The notes beneath the pieces are model-generated. The model was given only the letters and a program-made list of their open reading frames with translations. It searched no databases and was not told where the DNA came from. Shown piece by piece: positions 59,421-64,000 of a DNA stretch of 64,000 nt. Position numbers and translations under genes: made by a program. The stretch lies in the NCBI GenBank assembly GCA_035079385.1, contig JAVHKY010000056.1, forward strand, positions 5,897,501 through 5,961,500. The letters are read 5' to 3'. Source of the stretch: Aspidiotus rigidus. Its lineage: Eukaryota; Arthropoda; Insecta; Hemiptera; Diaspididae. Numbering within the stretch: the stretch's first letter is position 1; each line of letters begins with the position of its first letter.

Positions 59421-59514
59421 CCTACAACCTTGGCCCTAGAGGCCCGTTATAAACTAAAAGACCAACTAACAATAGTAGGCTTATATTAGGCCAAGTTAGT
59501 TGAGAACAACCCGA

Positions 59515-59598
<84 letters not shown>
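59515..59598. repeat. (AAT)n microsatellite at the R4-like 3' end
   Basis: About 28 perfect AAT units immediately after the element's 3' sequence, the same phase and motif as the array on the 5' side. Confidence 0.95.
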
Positions 59599-59599
<1 letters not shown>

Positions 59600-61541
59600 C
59601 AGTTAGTAAAGCGTCCGAATACTCGAATGAGAAATAAAACAAGTGAAATTAAAACAAAACAAATTTAATTCAAATTACATTTGCCTATAATGATGGATAC
59701 GTCTACGCATGAAAGCGTCCGCAAAAAAGGAATGTGAATACGGTTATGATTCGCAAATCAAAATATTCCTGAATAATACACACAAATTTTCTATCATGAA
59801 CGAGCTTCACTTTGTACTAAGAAGAACTTACACATAAATTTTGGATACCGGGACCAGAACATGACTATCATGCATCCTTGAAATACACGAGGAACTAAAT
59901 TTTTCAGTTTATGGCGCTAAAAAATCACAGGCAAGAGAATTCAATTATTAATATTCTTCACCCCCCCCCCCAAAAAAAAAGAACGGGTAGGATCTCTTGT
60001 TTGATTCAAACCTACCAATTTTTTGAAGCAGAACAAAAACAGTAATATTCTCAACGAACCACTCATCTTAGATCCTCTTCCCCATTCTTATTTTTTCCTA
60101 ATTCAATTTCCCACCTCCTCGTAATTTCTAGCTCTTATTTTCGACCAAAAATTTTCGGGGATTCTTGACATGGTACTCTAGTTCTTCTACGATTCAATGT
60201 ATATGCAGCTATACTATGGTGCTTCAACACAGAGCCTGTGAAGTGAATTTTTTTTTTAATTACTGTGCTCTGCGGGAGCCTGTTTTTCGTCTTTTGTTTT
60301 ATTGTACCGCTTTCTCATATCTTCAATTTTGAATTAATCATCACGCATTTTGCTCTCATAAACTTCTCTTTCTTCTTATTGAAAACCAGCCCTGTGAATA
60401 TTTCAGAATTCTTCACCTTTCAATTATACTTTGTGGATAACTCTAAATTATGCCTCAAAAAGAATATGTACCTATATTTTATTTTATTAGTTTCCCATTT
60501 GTCGCTCTTAAACCCTCTTTCCAATTAAGTAGTGGGTCTTGTTGCTATTCCGGAGTTACAGAGTAAAATTTCCCTTTTGGTAGATGAGAGTTGGGTTGGT
60601 AGGTAAACTTAAGTTTTTTAACTTGATAATTTGGGAATTTAGAGTTTTGAGAGACGTCAGTTGGATGGAGCACTATTGAAATATCGCAATTAATAATGGT
60701 ACGCGTGTAATGCAAATACATACGACGTACATGCATAGAGATGAAATTTTTTCATAAAACGATGAAATGGTTCGACTTAAACAATTAATTAATTATAAAA
60801 ACGATGATGAGGTAAGAAGAAAACCTTCAAATTGCTCGTGAGTTCTTTAAAAATTTTCGAGGTTGATCCTTCGATATATACCAACACAGCCTTCGACAGA
60901 AATGACCTTCGGCGTTGAACACTGAGGAAGTCTATTACGCGACAAGCTCGTCTAATCAGCGAGATATACGTAGTACTCACAGACAAAGTGAATCTGCGAG
61001 AATTATGTAAGCGCCGTTTTTACTATCGTATAACTTTGTTCTTTCTCACAAGTATGCCTTTAGTACGTTTGATAATCGTTATTATTGAAATCATACCTAT
61101 CGTTGATCTAGTTTCTCTATCTTGGACTGTAATACGCGTATATGAGCATACACCATCCGCATACCTGCTTTTCCGCAACTTACGTTAGAATCTCAATTAG
61201 AACTGATGTGATGTCCATAACAGAAACATTACACTTTCTATTTAATGTTTAATTAATATGTTGACACGCTACAAACAGGCTCAAGACACTGCAGGCGTTT
61301 TGGTCTGCATACGCTCATTACAGAACGGGGGGTGGGTGGGACGAACGTGCATCAATTTCGATCAAGAGTGAGCCTCTAATGGATATTCGAGTCATCGTCA
61401 TTATGATCAATGATTTGTAAGCGTTCACCGCGCAAAAGAATTTTTGTAAAATAACGCAATGTAGGTACCTACTTTACGTCGAACTTTTTACGGATATTGT
61501 ATAGGCAACACTAGTACCACAAGTGCAAGTATAGATCGTAC
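59599..61541. other. CPR-2 intron, unique part
   Basis: No gene or repeat family recognised. A C11-A9 homopolymer junction lies at 59961-59980. Confidence 0.45.
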
Positions 61542-61762
61542 CTGTTAATTTGTTTCAAAATAGGCACTGGAGTGACTACATTTTGTTGGGTAAAGTTGGG
61601 AATAATCGGTGCACGCGGTTTACCCACTCGAATTGTCGCTGGCACTTTCGCAGTTGCTTTTGTTGCCGAAGTGAAATCTTGGAAATTATATTCTTGATCG
61701 AATAAGAAGGCTCCATCGTAGGTTTGTTGAGGAAAAGCTCGCGACAAATACAAAACATTGAA
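61542..61762 (-). CDS. CPR-2 internal exon
   Basis: The exon is bounded on the minus strand by TGTTACAG before 61762 and the donor GTACGA after 61542. It begins in phase 0 with FNVLYLSRAFPQQTYDGAFL and ends ...VVTPVPILKQIN plus two bases of an Arg codon, completed at 53453. Together the two exons give 393 codons. Splicing places PVPILKQINR directly before HNENGSYTYGF, the usual lead-in to an R&R domain. The hydrophobic start suggests the end of a signal peptide whose beginning is in an earlier exon. Possible first exons on the minus strand are ATG|GTAATT at 63726, about 47 bases after a TATAAATA, and ATGAATACCAAG|GTAGG at 62725; neither gives a strong signal peptide. Confidence 0.85.
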
Positions 61763-64000
61763 CTGTAACATACCAAAATAAGAAAGTACATCGCTTATTC
61801 AATTTTTTTTTTTTTCATTCTACTTCATCATTATAATCAATTTATGTGAGAGGAGAAAGTTGGAACAAACTCTTATAGAGAAGAGACAAAATGAAGACCT
61901 AATGCAGTGATTCTCTCAAAATCGTCCTTTCCCGCGATTGCTTTTTTTGTTTTTTTGTTTCTGTTTCAAGTGCTTTCTGCCATTGGCCTATCGGCTGTTG
62001 GAGGGCATTTTAATATGAATAAATATGTATAAACTGCACTTCTAAATCAACATTTCTTCAAAGCTTTGTTCTTTATTGAGCTAAAGAGCTCCCTCTACTT
62101 ATATAAGGACGCTAGGCTCAAAATTTCCACATCTTCCCAGGCCATAACACAGAAATTTCTCAAGTCCTAGAGGGTCAAGGTCACCCAAAAGTAGTTTTCT
62201 CAAGTCGCATCGTACTCTAATTTTTGGTGATATAGCTAAGAAATTCGAGGATTTGGGAAATGACTCTCTCAACCGCTCCAAAGGGTCCAGAAATAATTTC
62301 AATTGAATATGGAACAAAAGACATAGCAATCTCTCTCCTGCCATTCTTTGTCTACATTGCTACACACAAAAGCTTTGATATCAGTACTTCCAGGTGCGCA
62401 CCAAAGAGGTGAGGCTAGGAAGGCTGAAGCCCCTCAAGCTCGATCAATTTTAAGAAATAGTAACACATTTTTTTATCGCTTTTTATTTTTTTATTTTTTT
62501 AGGGAGGGAACAGCTCCTCCCGCTTCCAAAAAAAACTTCTGCATAATGATTGTATGAGTATATAGAAGGTTTGGCAAGTCTTGAAAGAGTCCATTACTTC
62601 ACGCGTCTCTTTTTAATAGACCGAAGCTCACTTTTGTACTATCAGTCAACGTCGTCGCATCGAAAGTTGTCCATAATTACGCAATGCGAGGAAAACGTCG
62701 TATTTAGGCCTACCTTGGTATTCATCGTTCTGATGACATCATTTCATTTGATGTGCTTTGTGGTTTCGAACACTCCGACGTAACTTCTTTTCGTAGTTAC
62801 AGGACAATTAAGAGTATGGTATGATGTACTGTGGTATAATTTTCTGGACGCTAACGATCAATAATATAAACATACGTATACATTTTTTATCCACTAACAT
62901 TGCAGTATAGAACAGTAATGAGTGATGGCGATCCTTATTAATTATTATCGCTCTTTAAATTTCAAGAAGCATTAATGTCTGGCAAAATTGTATCACATCA
63001 AAAGATAAACCCTAAAGATTTATTTATTTTTTATTTTATTATCATTTTTATTTATTTTATTTTTTTGTTTTTGTAAACAAGAAAGCCGACGTTGAATAAA
63101 AGAACGTGATTCCTTTTACGCGTAATCTTCTCTTTTCGTGAGACCGAAAATTAGATACGGTACCTATTAAAAAATAGATTTAACGAATACTACGTACGCT
63201 ACGTATGTATATCCGTACATTCATCGATGATGAAAGGAAGTCAGCTTTCAATGATTATATTTATACTTGATAGAGGTTGGTGTGTGACCGATATTTTCGT
63301 TAAAATCGTTCATCGTCGCGCTGTATAATATGCTTTGAATTAACGTATTCTCTTTTCAGCCTACCTTGTCTAATTAACTTTTATATGATCATGTGGACAC
63401 ATGCACTTGCGACTCGAATTCGCTGATTAAAACTTACTGATTCTAATCATCAATCCAAATACGATGGTTCTTGATTTTCCGAAATGGTCTGATGCCACAA
63501 TATATTTTTCTCGTTAAAAATTTTGAAATATCACAAACCTAATCCCAATTCGAATGAGGTTCTTCTCGTTTTTACAGGACGAGGAAGGAATATTTCAGCC
63601 TTGAAAACACATTTAAAAATTCCTCAAAATTCAAAATTAATCCGGAAATTGTCTCGTCGTCAAAAACATTTCTTATGAGGGGAAAAATATCGTGTATTTC
63701 ATGTCTTTCTCATGTACAATTACCATTGAGGGAGACGCGGCTGGCATCCAATTCATAACTTGACGTATTTATATTCGGGGTAGAAGAAGAAGATTAGCCT
63801 AAGGGCGGGGTTGGTACACGATACTATAGAAGATAAATCGCGACAGGAAAAGAAGAAAACGAAAACTGATTCATCTATGGAAGACATGATCGGCGTACAG
63901 ACATGCAGCATTTTCGTAGAATTAAGGGTACGGGATAGATATACGGCTTGTTAAGAGAAGGATGGACAGATTCTCATACTTGGAGTGGGCTGTAGCTATA
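61763..64000. other. CPR-2 upstream sequence
   Basis: Non-coding apart from a possible first exon of CPR-2. No repeat family was recognised. Confidence 0.4.
63766..63773 (-). promoter_or_regulatory. Candidate TATA box for CPR-2
   Basis: GAATATAAATACG on the minus strand. An ATG followed directly by GTAATT lies about 47 bases downstream and is in the phase needed by the exon at 61762. Speculative, since the resulting signal peptide is weak. Confidence 0.25.

Larger units (their letters stand above)
53858..59514 (+). mobile_element. R4/Dong-clade non-LTR retrotransposon, broken
   Basis: A near full-length element in the AAT microsatellite, antisense to CPR-2. In order: 5' UTR with internal repeats, Myb-like N-terminal domain, reverse transcriptase, CCHC knuckle and a restriction-like endonuclease (RPD...D), then 3' sequence running into (AAT)n. 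Known members of this clade (Dong of Bombyx) use a restriction-like nuclease and insert in TAA repeats. Several frameshifts, one in-frame stop and the 799-bp insertion at 57026-57824 make this copy inactive. Without the insert it is about 4.85 kb. Confidence 0.9.

Noticed and set aside
62099..62725. Possible first exons of CPR-2, such as ATGAATACCAAG|GTAGG at 62725
   Set aside because: Phase fits, but the encoded N-terminus does not make a persuasive signal peptide and the donor is weak; kept only as a possibility in the exon note.

Overview
The window is AT-rich animal DNA from an arthropod, almost certainly an insect. Two R&R-type (chitin_bind_4) cuticular protein genes are present, split by spliceosomal introns with good GT/AG junctions. 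The rest is long non-coding sequence packed with eukaryotic transposable elements. The repeat content and frequent short runs such as TAGGTACCTA would fit a hemipteran, but I cannot fix the species from the sequence.

Host genes. Both cuticular genes lie on the minus strand. CPR-1 has its main exon at 3928-5472. A very plausible first coding exon lies about 32 kb upstream at 37559-37579: same reading phase, strong GTAAGT donor, and together they make a convincing signal peptide. If so, 5.5-37.5 kb is one giant intron full of transposon debris. CPR-2 has exons at 61542-61762 and 52493-53453 that join cleanly in frame across an 8.1-kb intron; its first exon is not identified with confidence.

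Layout. 1-900: 3' end of a Penelope-like element with a GIY-YIG nuclease and a hammerhead-like motif. 7.1-8.3 kb: a frameshifted coding relic of unknown family. 10.7 kb: a palindrome carrying two facing tRNA A-boxes. 11.3-11.75 kb: a dimeric minisatellite with an inverted arm. 12.0-13.8 kb: a Mutator-like element (MULE) with an exact 9-bp target duplication. 14.8-15.6 kb: two hAT-type MITEs. 17-20 kb, 23.5 kb, 29.8-31.7 kb and 42.2-44.2 kb: copies of two dispersed repeat families, one carrying a dated LINE insertion. 20.85-22.14 kb: a second MULE family, again with an exact 9-bp duplication and about 20-bp-periodic subterminal motifs; relatives lie at 29.9 and 49.5 kb. 28.5-29.4 kb: a second Penelope-like relic. 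39.4 kb: a minisatellite. 53.5-59.6 kb: an R4/Dong-clade retrotransposon between two (AAT)n arrays.

The most striking structure is the nest inside the CPR-2 intron. A perfect (AAT)n microsatellite of 367 bp, starting only about 35 bases from the splice acceptor, holds an R4/Dong-like LINE with a restriction-like endonuclease. That LINE is interrupted by a 799-bp element with 83-bp terminal inverted repeats and a 9-bp target duplication. The insertion carries only one intact ORF, a 115-residue basic/acidic protein with a RING-like Cys/His finger and no transposase. Functionally the window is two cuticle genes in a transposon-dominated landscape; none of the mobile elements looks fully autonomous.
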